Positions 10,658 to 24,400 of a DNA stretch of 64,000 nucleotides are shown in pieces. Positions within the stretch are counted from its first letter, which is position 1. Each line of letters begins with the position of its first letter. Source of the stretch: Taeniopygia guttata (taxonomy: Eukaryota; Chordata; Aves; Passeriformes; Estrildidae); the NCBI RefSeq assembly GCF_048771995.1, contig NC_133063.1:63323014-63387013 (forward strand), given 5' to 3'. The translations under genes were made by a program, and so were the position numbers. The notes under the pieces are model-generated. The model worked only from the letters and a program-made list of their open reading frames with translations. It was not told where the DNA came from and did not search any database.

Positions 10658-12243
10658 TTACATTCTTCTCTTCTCCATCCACTTCAGGACAGTGATGAGT
10701 GGTGCCAGGATGGACACTGGTTTGGCTGATGTTACAAATGGATGCTGTCCAAAGGAAAAAAAAAACAACAAAGACCAGTGAACCATGACCTTCCAAGCTC
10801 AGTGCCTCACATACTCCATCAGGATGCCTCTAGTTCCTAGAAAGACCCAGAAAGTAAAACAATGGGACCATCTGCTCCTTAATTGTCATGTGCAGGACCT
10901 TGCCATCACAGGCAAACCTGGCCCAGAATCCCACTCTTCCATTTATTCTGGTTTCTCCATCTTGCCAGGATTTTTGCCCTGCTAGTGCTCTAGAAATGGT
11001 GCTTTCTGTCCCTGGGGTTTCTTCCTTTCAGGAAATTCCAATGACTCCCCTAGGTCCCTGTCTTGGAATGACAAGCACCGTGCTAATTTCCACAGGCACA
11101 CAAAGCAGTGTCTGCCTTTCCATGCCCTGCCCCTCCTGTGTGGGATGGCACCTTCCTCCCCAGCAGGGCCAGTCCAGCGGCGATGGGTCCTGCAGTTCCC
11201 TCTCTGCCACACAACCTGGCAGTCAGCCTGGGCCAGTTCCCCTCTGCCTGAGCGTGCCAGGCAGCAGATGGGGCTGGGACAAGTCCCTCTCAGCTGTCCC
11301 TGTTTGTGTGCCAGAAACCTCTAAGGGTGGGGTGGGGGGCACAAACCACGGCCCCTCAGAGGCTCACAGTGAGTCCCTCACAGCCCCTCCTGCCCACAGC
11401 CAAATCTCTCCAGACTGCTCTGCCAGGACTGGCAGCCTTGGGTTCCTCCACCACTATTTCATGTCTCTCTACCCTGCATTGCTGTACTTCAGTTCTTTTG
11501 CCATTAGATAAAACTGAACATCCCACCAAATCAGGGCAACAGAAACAGCCAGAAAACAGAGCACCTGTCCTCTCAGGAAATGCGGAGAGAGGTGGAGTTA
11601 TTCACTTTTGTGAAGAACAGGCCCCAGGGAGACTTTATTGCTGCTTTCCAAGATTTCAGAGTGGTTTTGAAGAAAGTGGGGGACACCTTTTTTAACAGGG
11701 CCAGTTACAAGAGAGTGTGGGCAAATAATTTTAAAGACATGGGGATCTAATCAGAGTAGGTCTAAGGAAGACCTTCTTTTCTCGGGGCATGGTGCCACCC
11801 TGGCACAGGTTGTCCCAAGAGCTTGTAGGTGCCCCCATCCCTGGAATCATTCCAGGTCAGGTGGGACAGGACTCTGAGCAGCCTGATCTCTTTAAAGATG
11901 TCCCTGCTCATTGCAGGTTACTTGGACCAGAGGACTTTCCAGAGCCCTGCCAGCCCAGCCCAGTCTAGGATTCCTCACTGTTTTCATTTGAACATCACCA
12001 AGAGTGGAGGTGAGGAGGAAGGGGGCTCATCTGATGCCTCGGACCTCGGTGGAGGAGGAGCCCATCCCTCAGACACTGTTTCACCTCAGCCCCTTGGCAT
12101 TTTACCTGCAGGAGCCTCTTGGCAGACCAGCGCTGCTCTTCGTCTGTCTGCAGGCAGCAGCTCAGAAAGTCACACAGGTGAGGCGAGAATCGGTTGGGCT
12201 TCCGCAGCTGTGGTCTCTCTCCTCTGGCTATTGGGAGTTCAGC
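10658..12243 (-). CDS. Exons 18-19 of PAK-like gene: kinase C-lobe end
   Basis: Exon 18 (12243-12106) encodes residues 660-705 with [20 protein letters not shown], the αH/αI region with the conserved Arg. Exon 19 (10744-10658) starts HPFVTSAKP, as PAK kinases do with HxFLxxAKP, and ends at TAA. Exon 18 is shorter and more divergent than the matching part of PAK1-3 between APE and the C-terminus. Confidence 0.82.
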
Positions 12244-15200
12244 CTGCAGGAAAAGGAAACACGAGGCTCCACCTGCTTCTTTCCCATCTGTAACTGCTCT
12301 CCCAGAACCCACTGTTTAAGCTCCACTCTGCAGAGCAGTTTCTGGTAAGATGGAGATGGTAAAGGAAAGATGACTTTCCTTTACCAACAAAAAACCACGG
12401 CTTTTCCAACATCCCGCTGATCTTGCCTTGGCAGTCAATTTCATTGACTGACCCAGTTAGTGGGAGCTACATCAACAAAGCTTCTTTCCTTCTTGGAGGA
12501 TTCACACCACCTTGACAGGCTTTTCAGAAGATGGACTCTGCTACACTAACGCTATTATTTCCAAGGATTAGTACATGAAAGGCATCTCTGCAGTGCTTGT
12601 TGGTCCCTTAAGCACAGTGGTCATAAACCAAAACTCATTGAGCTTCTTGTCCTCTTCCAGAAAACAGAGGTGCATGGGAGGCAAGAATGGAGATCCACCA
12701 GGTATTCCTCAGGGTGAGGAAACAAACATTTGGAATCTCATATTCAACACAGACCCTTTAAGACACCTGCACAAATGTATTGGGATGAAAATGCCGGCTT
12801 AGGCACACAGGAGCCACCTGCAGCTCTGTCTCTCAGCTGCAAGTTTCAGCCTCTTTATGTGGCAAAAGGAAACCTTTCCAAGTTCAAATCAGAAGAAGAA
12901 GCACCATCCCGATGGTCACCCTCTGCTCATTTGTATACTCAAGTCAATGCATTAATGGCGTCCCCATCGCAAAAAATGTCTGTAAGAAGTGGGAGGTTTT
13001 GACAGGCTCTCCGTGACACCAGGCTGCAGCCTGGTCTCCAGAAAAATGCTCATCACAATAGTAACAGCTCTGTGCTGGTGGCACTGAACTAGATGGTGAC
13101 CAAAAAGACTTCGTTATTATCCTCTTCAACCCAGAGGAAAATTTCTAAGCCCAAAACAGCAAGCACACTCCCCTGGAGTATAAATAATTATGGCAGCTTT
13201 CTTTCCTTTTCCCACACCCCCAGAGGTCACAAAGGGGGCTTTATCCTGTCTCTCTGCAACTGAGCTCAGCCACTGGACATGGTGGGGAGCTGGAGTCCTC
13301 ACTGCCCTTAGCACTGTGCAAGCCAGGGATGGCCCTGCTCCTATGGGAAAGGAACACAGCACCAGCATCAACCGCCCACGTTGAATCCCAGCCCCAGGCA
13401 CCAGGCTGCAAGCTCATCAACTTTTTAAAAGACCCAGAAACAGCCAAGGGTTTAGTGTAACTTATCCAGGCCACCCACACACATGACTGAGCAATGTACA
13501 GATTATTTGAAAGCCTGAAAGTTTTGAAGACCCACAGGACTTGGAAAAGATGCTACAGTGTGGAGGAAAATCAATGTGCTGTGGTTAAAAAAAGAAAAAG
13601 AAAGCAAAACTGTTGGGGAAGATGAAACCGGAAAACCTTTACAAATATGTATGCCTGGCAAAAGATTTTGAGAATATGGAAACTGTAAGCAAGATTGAAA
13701 TGAAAAGTAAGCTTTGAGATAGTTACTAGCCTTAGTTACTGAACAACTGGAAAACAATGGTATGGCCAGCTGAAGGTAATCCCCTTTTGATTAAACAACA
13801 CCCTCTGCTGGCAGACAGGTCCAAGGGTCAGAGCAGACCCTACTAGCTTGGCAGAAGGGGTCCAAAGAGTAGTTTTTAGGGTTTAAAATGTAACACAGTA
13901 TGGTAATGTAATGATTCTTATAGGCTGTAGCTAAATACTCTAGTATTTGTATCTTGGACTAGATTGGTTAGTGAAAATTTGAACATTCTGCACAGAAGAA
14001 GATTTATTGTCTTGTAACAGGAACTTCCTCACTCTTTCGGGTCTCTCTTTTGGGCTCCCCTTTCGGGCCTGCTCCGAGTTGTGGCTGGCAGCTCCAAGCA
14101 GGGCCCTGCATCCACACCCTTTGCAATAAACCGAAAGTTCCAAGACCTGGCTTCAAAGATCTCTCGTCTCCATCCATCCCGACCGTCCTACCCACTGTCA
14201 CTCCTACACAAAACTACTTGGGCATTGCTTTGGTGGTTGTGTCTTTTTTTCTTTTTCTTTTTCATTTTCTTTTCTTTTCCGATAAAATTGAAACTGGGAA
14301 GGTGTAACGTCAATTTCTTAGGATATTTATCACATGTCTAACCTCTCCACTGAAAAATTCTTGCCCTTCAGAGACAGAGCACCAACGGAGTTCAAAAAGC
14401 AAATGAGAAATGTCAGGCAGGTTGCAGGCCAAAATGCCAGGTTTCTGAACTGCTACTTCCCTTCTGATGCAACTGAATTTACAGCAGATGCTGATGTGCT
14501 GCAGGGACATGTTTAGAAGGGGACCTTGGTGGAAGTGGTGCCAGCAGATGGCAATGGGATTTGTCCAATGGCACACAGGACATGGGACAGGTGAGAAAGA
14601 TAAGTGGGATCAGGGAGTATTTGCACCTTACCGAAACAGGAGTTTCATTCCTGTGAGGAACTTCTCCTTCCACCATTTCGATGCCCACGATTCCAAAAGA
14701 CCATATGTCCACTTTGGGGCCATATGGTTGACCTGTCAGCACTTCAGGTGCCATCCAGCCAGAAGTGCCGGCCACTGAGCTCCGTCTACGCTGCTCAGGG
14801 GTGAGCTGAGCAAAGAGGCCAAAGTCAGCTGTGGACAAATAAACATACCATGAAAGCCAGGTCAAGTTAGGAAATCAAGCAAAAGAATTCCCCACTCTCA
14901 GTCTATGTGTTGTTGAATCTCCTGAAGAACTGTCCACACTCAGTTTCCTTGGGGCTTTAGCCAAGGAAGTATGGAATTGGCCACTTCCAAAAAAATCACA
15001 GTTTTTTAACGCTGTTCACAGCAGTGGCCTTTATTCCCCTGAAGCTTTAGATTGTAGCTCCCTCCCTCTGGAAGAGACACAAACACACCAACGCCACTCT
15101 TGACTTCTCCTGGTTCCTTATACCTCTGTGCACGTTGCAACCGTGCCTTCAGCTCACAGCGGTGGGGCCCTGCACTGCCACCAGCACCATTTCTGGGGAG

Positions 15201-18200
15201 TTGGCAGCCACTCAAAGCAGCCCCTCACCCCACATCCCTGAACGCTGCACCTGACCAGGAATATACTGACCCAGCTTGACAGAGCCGTCGGTTCTGAGAA
15301 GGATGTTGTCACTCTTCACATCTCGGTAGATCACGTGGTTCCAGTGAAGAAAATCCAATCCTTGCAGGCACTGAGAGAGGAAACAGAAGCAGGAGGGCAA
15401 AAATTAGTGATTTCATCACACAAGAAAGGAAACAGAGTCTCTAAAAGATCCCCTCTGCATGGGAATGGCGAGTAATGGCAGAACACAGTGCCATTGAGAG
15501 GAAGAGTTGCTGCTCCAACACTTGCAGAGCAGGACTTTTCTAAGGAAAGGCATGTCAGCTTTTGAAAGAGCAACAGCACCTGCTGTTGTAGACTGTCCCC
15601 TGCAAACCAGCCAGGATGACTGCTGCTGCAGTGGATGTGCTTTCTCCATGCAGAGGGCAAAGGAGGGGTTTGGCCAAGAAAGAAAAAAGTCCCTCTCTTT
15701 GGTGTGAAGCGGGTCACTTTTGGGTGGGAGGCTGCATGACGAGAGTTTTGTTGCTGGCCTCAGCACAGACTTGAAGTATCACATCAGTCACCTTCCTGAA
15801 GCAAAGAGCATTTTGGCTGCACTACTGTCCTTTTCAGTTGAGGACTGTGAGAAATGAGTCTCTGTTTTTTCTCAGCTGATCATTTCAAATCCAGCCACCA
15901 GCACCTTTGCTTTTACAGGCAAGGAATGCAGCGCAGACAGGCTCAAGATACAAGTTTAGGGAGGCAAGGTGGAGAAGAGCAAATACAAATACAGGAGGCA
16001 GAGTGAGAATACAACAGCAGGAGATAAGAGTACAAGAACTGAATACAGTGAGTGCAGGAGCACTGGCAGGCAGTTCCCTTGAGATACTTTTACTTGCCCA
16101 TAGCATACCAGCACTAGGAAAACAAAGTTTATACATGAAACCTCTCCTGTTCTGAGCCTCTGTTTCCCAGACAATCCTGCCCAAGCCCTCGGAAGCACAG
16201 GTGGGCTTGCTGACCTCCCGACTGATGGCTGCTATCTCGTCTTCAGACAGGTAGGTCTTGCTGATGACATCGCTCAGAGTGCCTCCATCCATGAACTCCA
16301 TAACCAGCCAGAATTGATTATCCACAAGGTAGCTGAAAGAAGGAAACAAGAGCATGGAGGTAAACATGCATGGTTAGTTTATTTTCTTGGTTCTTATTTC
16401 CAAGTCCCTGTGTGACAAGGACAGAAGAAAAGGAACAGACATTCCCTCTAGGCTGTGCATTGTTTGAAACCTGTCTCAAGAAGAAAGGCACAGCTTTGGA
16501 AAAGGAGATGTCTTAAATAGCCAGCAAGTAAAAACTGCAGTTTAGGAACAGATAAAAAACTTGTCACACTGCGTGTTTCTGGAAATAACCACCTAGTCTT
16601 CCTGGCATGCAAAGCAATGGAAAAGAGGGGACACAATCCAAGGAAAATCCATGTTAGTTTACCCAGACGTAAGAGGACTGTTGAAAAAAGTCAAGTCCCA
16701 AAATAATGTGGTGGCTGTGAACTTACAGTCTATTAATTTAATTAGATATGAGTGATGCAGGTTTTTGAATAATTTTCAAACTATGTGTGCCAGGGAATAC
16801 TCCTGCAGACAAGATGCATTCTCTTCCCATCCACTGGAGATGAGCAGAGCAGTAATAATTAACCAATAATTACAGCTCTGTTTTGTGCCAGTGAACAATC
16901 TTGCATGTTTGCAATATGTAAACAAATATTTACAACAACTCACCTGCCTAAATAGTTGACCACGTTGGGATTCTTATTTATCTTCACAGTCATGAGTTCA
17001 TAGACTTTTAGTTCCTTCTTCCTCGGTCCTTGGAGATTTATTTTCTTTATGGCCACCTAAAATGACATTGAAAATCAGTAACTTGAGAAGTTGGTGGCAC
17101 GAGACCACAAGGCACATGGAGCAAATGATTTTGCAATGACACAGCCAAGCTGTGCCAAACTGCATTCTGATTAGGCATTGCAGCAATTAGGAACTGACAT
17201 TGCAACAGCCCATTGCTCCACTCCCTTGGGGGCCAGTTACAGGACACATGGCCACTGAGGTTTTGATGTGTCCACTTGGTAACAGTGGTGTCTCACCCAC
17301 AAACCTCTGAGCCCACTCCCTGCTGCTTTGTATGGGATTCAGAAGTAATCCATGCCTTAATACTCTGTGGCTACATCCTGGGCTAGGGGCAGGGCTTAGG
17401 GTTTCTAGGGACGCCTTGCAGATCTCTCCCTATGTGCAGTTCCCAAGTGCAGCACTGCAGGTGTCTGAGGAACTACCAGTAACTCTCAGATGCATTTTCT
17501 GGCAACCAGAAGTGAGAATTCAGGACTCTGAAGCTGTCGCCCCAAAGAGCAGTGAGATGCTCTAAGGCACCACCTTTGTTTTAGCAATTGAGAGCGAGTG
17601 AGCACATCCTTCTCTGAAATGAACTGCTGCCCTGCGTGCCTTCCTTCTGGCAGCTGAGAAGGACAAAGACTGTCCCCAATGTATTTTGCAGGCTGGTACC
17701 AGTCTGTGTTTCTTTTGCCTCTTCAGCACAGCTCTACCCAAAGCTCTGGCCACAGCTGCTCACACCAGAGGGGAAAGCCCTTGAGTGCAGCAGAGATTGC
17801 GGGGGCTGTTGACATTTACCTCTACTCCTGTGGCTTTGTTGATTGCTCTAACCACAAATCCAAAAGTCCTAGAAACAAAAAAGCAGCAAAAAAATGAGAA
17901 GCCATTTAGCTCTTGCAGTGAAAGCCAGCCCACACAGGAGATCTCTGCTGCAAATGCCTAAGACCTGCAGGATGCAGGCGGGCTCTGCCAGAAGGCAGAT
18001 GATGCATTTTCCTCTCAAGTGCATGGGCACTGGGCCTGTCCCTGAAGTGCTGCCATCTACTGCCTCAGCTCCTAAAGAGAGCTCCTTCTTTCATCTCAGG
18101 TCTCATGTTCTAAATTGCGCAGTTTTCATAGTTTTCATCCTGACCATGGAGAATTTCCTTCAGCAAACTCTTGGAAAGAAATGTTCCTGAGAACTGTTAT

Positions 18201-21200
18201 CTGACAGCTATCAGGGAGTAGGTTGCACTTTCAGGCAAGCAAGTTTTTTCCCCTTTTATTAGTGTGGCTATATGATTTGGAGAGATAGAAAAATGCTAAG
18301 GAAATTAACACAGAGCAGTCCCACACTTGAGAGACAAGGAGATCTTTCCAGGTCCTGTTCCTTGCTGCAGGCAAGAGACCTTGGCAGCATGAAGATGTCT
18401 CTGACAATACCTTCAGGGCACACTCACAAATTCTGAGCAGCACTGAGAGATGGGACAATCTATCCCCAGTGTCTGAATATGGCAATAGATGTCTGTTTGC
18501 AGCTGGCCTGACTTCACACTGCATAGATATTCCACCAGAAGAACACCTGGCCCATGGTTATGGAGAAGTAACTGTGGTTGGACTCACCCGCTGCCAATAT
18601 ATTCCAGTTCAGAATATTTCCCCATGGGGTTTTCCATGTTCACTATTTTCCCTGAGGGAAACAAAATGCAAGATGCTCACTTTAAAGCAAAGACCCCAGC
18701 TTCCAGAAGATGCAAAAGGCAGCCCCAGAGCCTGAAGCTTTGAACTCTTTGTGGTCGCCTGCGTAACAACAGCAAGCAGGCCGACAGCTCTGCAGCACAG
18801 GTGACCAGCACACAGACTGATTTTCTACAGCAGTTCCCGTGGGGAAATGTCTCTAAATGTCCCTGGGACACCAATCTCAGGAAAAACATTTGGTACAGCT
18901 ATGCTGAAACATGCACACAATACACTGTCCCTCAGAGAAGAAATACAGCAGACGTACTCAGTTGCTCCAGGGAGTCATCCTTGATCTCCTGGTGCTGAGC
19001 AGCGCTGGAGATGGGCAAACTGCCCCGGCTCCACTTCCCAGGTTGGGGAGCAAAGGCTCCTTTAGATAATGCTGCTGCTGCAGCAGGTTTGACAAAGCCC
19101 TTGTGGATCTGGAACAAGAAATGAGTTTGTCAGAAAGGTGCCAGGCAGAGATTAGCCTGAAATTCCATTGCAAATGCAAGCCCTTGGTAAGGTTCTGTCA
19201 GCCACATGCAGGGCTCTTAAATGGTTTTTTTCTGATGTCCACTTCTCAAACTGGATGGGTCAAAACCAAAGGTTAGTTCTACTCAAGTTCATGGCCAGAT
19301 TCATGTTCCATTTTCATGGATTTTCTGAAGGATCACTGCCACAATGACCATTCTGCTTCCTCTCAAGGATTCCTTTCCCACTCCAAGGGCTTCAGACACA
19401 TTTGCAGCTCCTTGTTCAAATGTGTCCACTTTTCCTGCACCATCTTCAGGTCATGCTCAACTTGTAGTAACTTTGGTGGGGATGGTTCCTGTACCTCATG
19501 CCAGGCCTGGGGCTCTTCATTGCCACTCATTTGCTGGAAGTCTTTGCAGGCTGCCCGGTGAGATGTCAACATTTGCACCTCAAGTCAAACAGAAGAAAGC
19601 AGTCAGAGACTACGGCTTATCCCTGTCAGTCAAGAGTCATTGACTGTGAGGAAAGGGAAAGAACAGATTTACAAGGGGTACAGACAGCTTGTTTCAATCC
19701 TCCGTCTGGGTCACCATGTTCCCCTGTAAAAACACCTCAAGAAACAAGGAGAGCAGGAACAGGCCAGCAGGAATCAATTTGGATGACTGCTGGCCAAAAG
19801 GCCAAAGGACAAGTCCCACTGTCCAGGGCAGCAGTTGAGATTCAGCACACCAGGAAATGTCCTTCAGAGTGTCTGGGGCACACACTACAGCAGGATGGCA
19901 CTCAGAGGCATCACCTCACTCCCTGAAGCCCTGCACTGGAAAGGCAAGAAGGGCAGAAACCACCCGTTTGGTGACTGCAGTGGCTATCCCTCTTTCACTC
20001 ACTTGCTCTTGTAGAGCCTGAGGGAGACGATTAAGTTTTTCTCTGATGATTTTCATTTCTTCTTCCTGCCTCTTCTCCTTTGCCTTCATCTTAGTGTCAA
20101 TTTTCTGAAACTCCGTGTCCAGCTGTTCCTTCAAGTTCTGTAAAATACAAGAAAGAGGATCTTTCATGAGTGGAGTGGCTGCCACTCTTTCACTCACCTG
20201 GTCTTGTTGATCGCCCCTCTGCTGACGGAGATTCATCTCCTCTTGAATTCTTCTCATGTCTTCCTTGTTCCCCTTCTTCACTTCCATGATGGCACTCTGA
20301 GCCCCGGGCAGCTCTGCTTGTGACTCTGCCTTGATGTTCTGTACACACAAATGCAGAGCAAGTGACTGGGAGCTGCCATCAGGCTCAGCTTTTTCCTCTC
20401 GCAGCTTCAAAATCCCATTTATTCAGCCACTTCTTTCTGCTTCCCTACCCACCTCTGCTTCCAGTGCAACCCTCCTGTCCCAGTGCTGACTTTGGCAGAT
20501 TCCAAGGCTCTGTGCTTTCAGTGCCTCTGGGACTCCTGACCTCCTCAGTCCCAAGAGCTCCATTTTATGCCCCTTTTCCTGCCCTTCCCTCTGAAACCTG
20601 GCAAGTCAGGCTTACCTGGGCATTCTCCTGTGGCTCTTCCACCTGCTGCCTGAGCTGCTCTTCCTGCTCTCGGGCTGGGAACAGCTCTCCCCGAGTCTGC
20701 CATGGCATCTCTGACAAAGCAGGCTGCTCCTGCTCTTTCTCTGGAAGGACCTGCACAGAAAGCAAGAGAAGATGGGTTTCAACTTTCCATACAACATTTG
20801 AGGACCAAGACTCAAGGACTGATGGGCTCACACGTTCCCAAAGCACTGTGCTGCAGCTCTCCTGGGTCATTCTCTGCCCATGAGGAGGCACAGATGCCAA
20901 AGTGACCCTGGCACTGCAATCAGGGGCCATCTGGGGCTGAAGCTCAAGCAGCCTCTGAGGCAGCTGACAGGGAAGGTGTGGCATTTCTCAAGGGTCTACT
21001 GAGGGCCTCCCTCTGCTTCTGCCTTGCTCTGTTTGTCTTTCAGTAGTGACTGACACCCCACCCTGTCCCACAGCTCCATCCTGGCTCTGCAGGTGGCTTC
21101 CTCTGTGAGCTCAGCCCTTGTGAGAGACACTTCTGGAGTTCATGTTCTCTTCACCAACTAAAGCATGGAATTCTTCCACCTCTCTGGGACAGGCTGAACA

Positions 21201-21422
21201 TTAAAGCGTTAACAGGGGGCTTCAGGAAGAAGAGGCTGGAGGAGGAAACCATGTCTGAGGGGAAAAAACCACCACATCTGGAGGAGGAAACAGCTCTGCC
21301 TGCTCAGAATCGGTCATCGGAACATGTCTTTAATCCTCTCCTGAAAGGGATGCTTTATGAGAACTTTGCACCTCCAACTGCTTTGGACCAAAGCCAAGAA
21401 GATTCAATTATGCAAATGTTAC

Positions 21423-21467
<45 letters not shown>

Positions 21468-24400
21468 GAAACAGACAGACAGATCTCACTGTTATAATCT
21501 CTCTTTACTATCATTTTTGTTCCTACATACATCAACACTTGGTAGCCATTGCCCCAGTCAGCAGCAATCCCGAGATTGCTCTCCTGTTCCTTCAATAAAC
21601 CACACTCTCAGGGAATCTGGAGCATTTAGGTCCTTATGGAATACAAGAAGATCCAGAGCATTGCACTAGGAACTGCACTCTTGCAGCATCTGTGCTTGGC
21701 CAAGTGCTTCTCTTGGACTCGACCACAGTGACACTGCTAAAGGGGCTGCAATCAGGAATAAAGGCTAGGCCCTCCCAGCTTCTCTGATCTTTGAGGACCA
21801 GCTGGAATGCAAGAGCACTGATTTCCTGCTCAATTCCCAAACACCACACCTCCTGATTTCCTGGGTTGCAAAAAGACACAGGGACTGTTAATATGAAAGT
21901 GAAGAGCAAGGCCCTGTTGACTGGCCTGGCACCACAACAGCTCCCTGCCCCAAACAATGTGTTCTCATGCAAAAATACTGCATCCTCCAGAAAGGCCCCC
22001 TTACAAAAGAAAATGCAAGCAGAATCTTTACAAGCGCAGAAAAAGGGTAGGAAAGATGGAGGAAAATCCATCTGCATTGCTAAAAACCAAGAAATTGAAC
22101 AGGAATTCCCCTCCTAATAAAGGAACAAAAACAAGACAGAAGAGCCACAGATGCCAGTGGCAAAAGCACTAGGATAACGTGAGGAGATATTTGCCGATGA
22201 AACGGCCCATGTGGCAAGATCTCAGCATCCTCAGCCAGCAACAGCAAGGGCTGGCTCATCAGAAACTTGCAGCTCTGTCTTGCACTAAAGACAGCACCAC
22301 CCACAACGGGCACTTACTGGCTCCAAAGATTCAGGCTGTGCTGTGACCACTGATGGAGCCTCGAGGTCATACTGCTCAACTTGCTCTCGTTTGGCTTCTT
22401 CACCAAGAGGAGACGGAGCCAGGGCAGACACTGCTGTTGTCTCTATCATCTGTGGCAAGAGAGAAGCATGAGGGACAGGCTGTTGCCTATCATTTAAAAC
22501 TGCATTTCTTCTCACATCTACCACCATATCTTGCAAGGAAAATTGAGAAACTTTGATTACAATGGGATTCTAAAGTGCTCTCATGTCTTAAAATTGGCTA
22601 CTACAACTGTAATGCAACTTGCTCTGATTTAAATATCCCAACCTGTCGACTATCAGGTGACAATGATCGATTTGTGTAAGTGACCTTGTAATTCTTGAAA
22701 GCTAAGAAATGCAACAGTGAAACTTGCTGCTCTGCCTTGCACTAAAGACAGCACCACCCACAACTGGCACTTACTGGCTCAGGAGATTCAGGCTCAGGCG
22801 TGACCACTGATGGAGCCTCGAGGTCATACTCCTCAGTTTGCTCCTCTTTGGCTTCTTCACAAGGAGCAGAGGGAGCCAAGGCAGACACTGTTGTTGCCTC
22901 TGTCATCTGTGGCAAGAGAGAAGCATGAGGGACAGGCTGTTACCTCTCATTTATAACCTTCTATCTTCTCCCATCTACCACCATATCTTCCAAGGAAAAT
23001 TGAGAGACTTGGATTACAATGGGATTCTAAGGCACTCTCATGGTATTGAAATTGGCCAATCCACCCATAATGCAAATTGCTCTGAATTAAATATTCCACC
23101 CTGCCTACTATCAGGTAGCAATGATCTATTTGTGTAAGTGACCTTGTAATTCTTGAAAGCTCTGAAATGCAACAGTGAAACTTGCAGCTCTGCCTTGCAC
23201 TAAAGACAGCCCCACCCACAATGGGCACTTACTGCCTCAGGAGATTCAGGCTCTGGTGTGACCCCTGATTGAGCCTCAAGGTCATACTCCTCAATTTGCT
23301 CCTCTTTGGCTTGTTCACCAGGAGGAGAGGGAGCCAGGGCAGACACTGCTGGTGTCTCTGTCATCTGTGGCAAGAGAGAAGCATGAAGGACAAGCCGTTA
23401 CCTATCATTTATAATCTCGTTTCTCCTCGGATCCACAACCACCTCTTAAAAGGAAAAATTATCCACTTTGTTAGCAATGTGATTCTAAGTCACTCTGACC
23501 AGATTAAAATGGGCTAACTCAACAGAACTCTATTTGATGCACTCTATGTATTTGACAGTCCTTCCTGGCTGCCATCAGCAAGCAACTGTGCCTTGGCACA
23601 AAGGAGCTTTTGGCTCTTTAAAGCCCTGAAATGCAAAAGTAGGAAATAGCCAGCAAGGCCTTTGCTGTTGCTGCGGCAGACATGGAAAACTCAAACTGGA
23701 TCAGAATCCCAACCAGTGCAAGGAAAGGGCAGGAAACGTTGTGAAGAAGCATCTGTGCTTGTTGGAAAATGAGAAAATCAACAGGGCTTTACCTCCTAAC
23801 AAACCAAGTCAAACCAAGTCAAACCAAGTCAAAAGTGTCCCCTCCTCAGGTGGCTACAGCACTTGGAGGCAGTGAGGGCATGTTTGGCAGGGGAACAGCC
23901 ATGGTGATGAGCACTGTCACATATGGATCTATGGAAGTGTGCCTGAAGGTCCCTCACGGGCCTCCCATTGTCCAGGCTGAAACACCCTGAGCACCTCCTC
24001 CTTGGCCTTGGGCTCCACACCCTTCCCCAGCTCCCGTGTCCTTCTCTGCACACGCCCAGCGCCTCAAGGACTTCCTGCTTCAGAGGGGCCCACATGTAGA
24101 CACATCAGTGTGGAGTTGTGCTCGCCCTGTATATCCCCTCATAATGGTTTGTCCCTCCATATCCCCTCTTTGTATCCGTTTGCTTCATCCCAGCTTTCCC
24201 ATCAGCACCTGTATGTCCATCAAACCCCAAAATCCCTGACTCATCCCCCTGTCTCCTCCCAGGTGATGTGTCCATCACCTCGTGACCCTTCCCCTTTGTC
24301 CAGAGCCTTCTCCCAGGGTCACCAGGTAACTGGACCCTGGCTTGGGGCTCCTCCCCCACCCCCTCCTCAGTGGTCACTCTGAGGCCTTGCCCCCAGAGAG

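Noticed and set aside
23769..23990. Plus-strand open frame resembling 26882-27136 (both end in IVQAETP)
   Set aside because: Similarity follows from the DNA-level block duplication; there are no splice sites, start context or homology to support coding.
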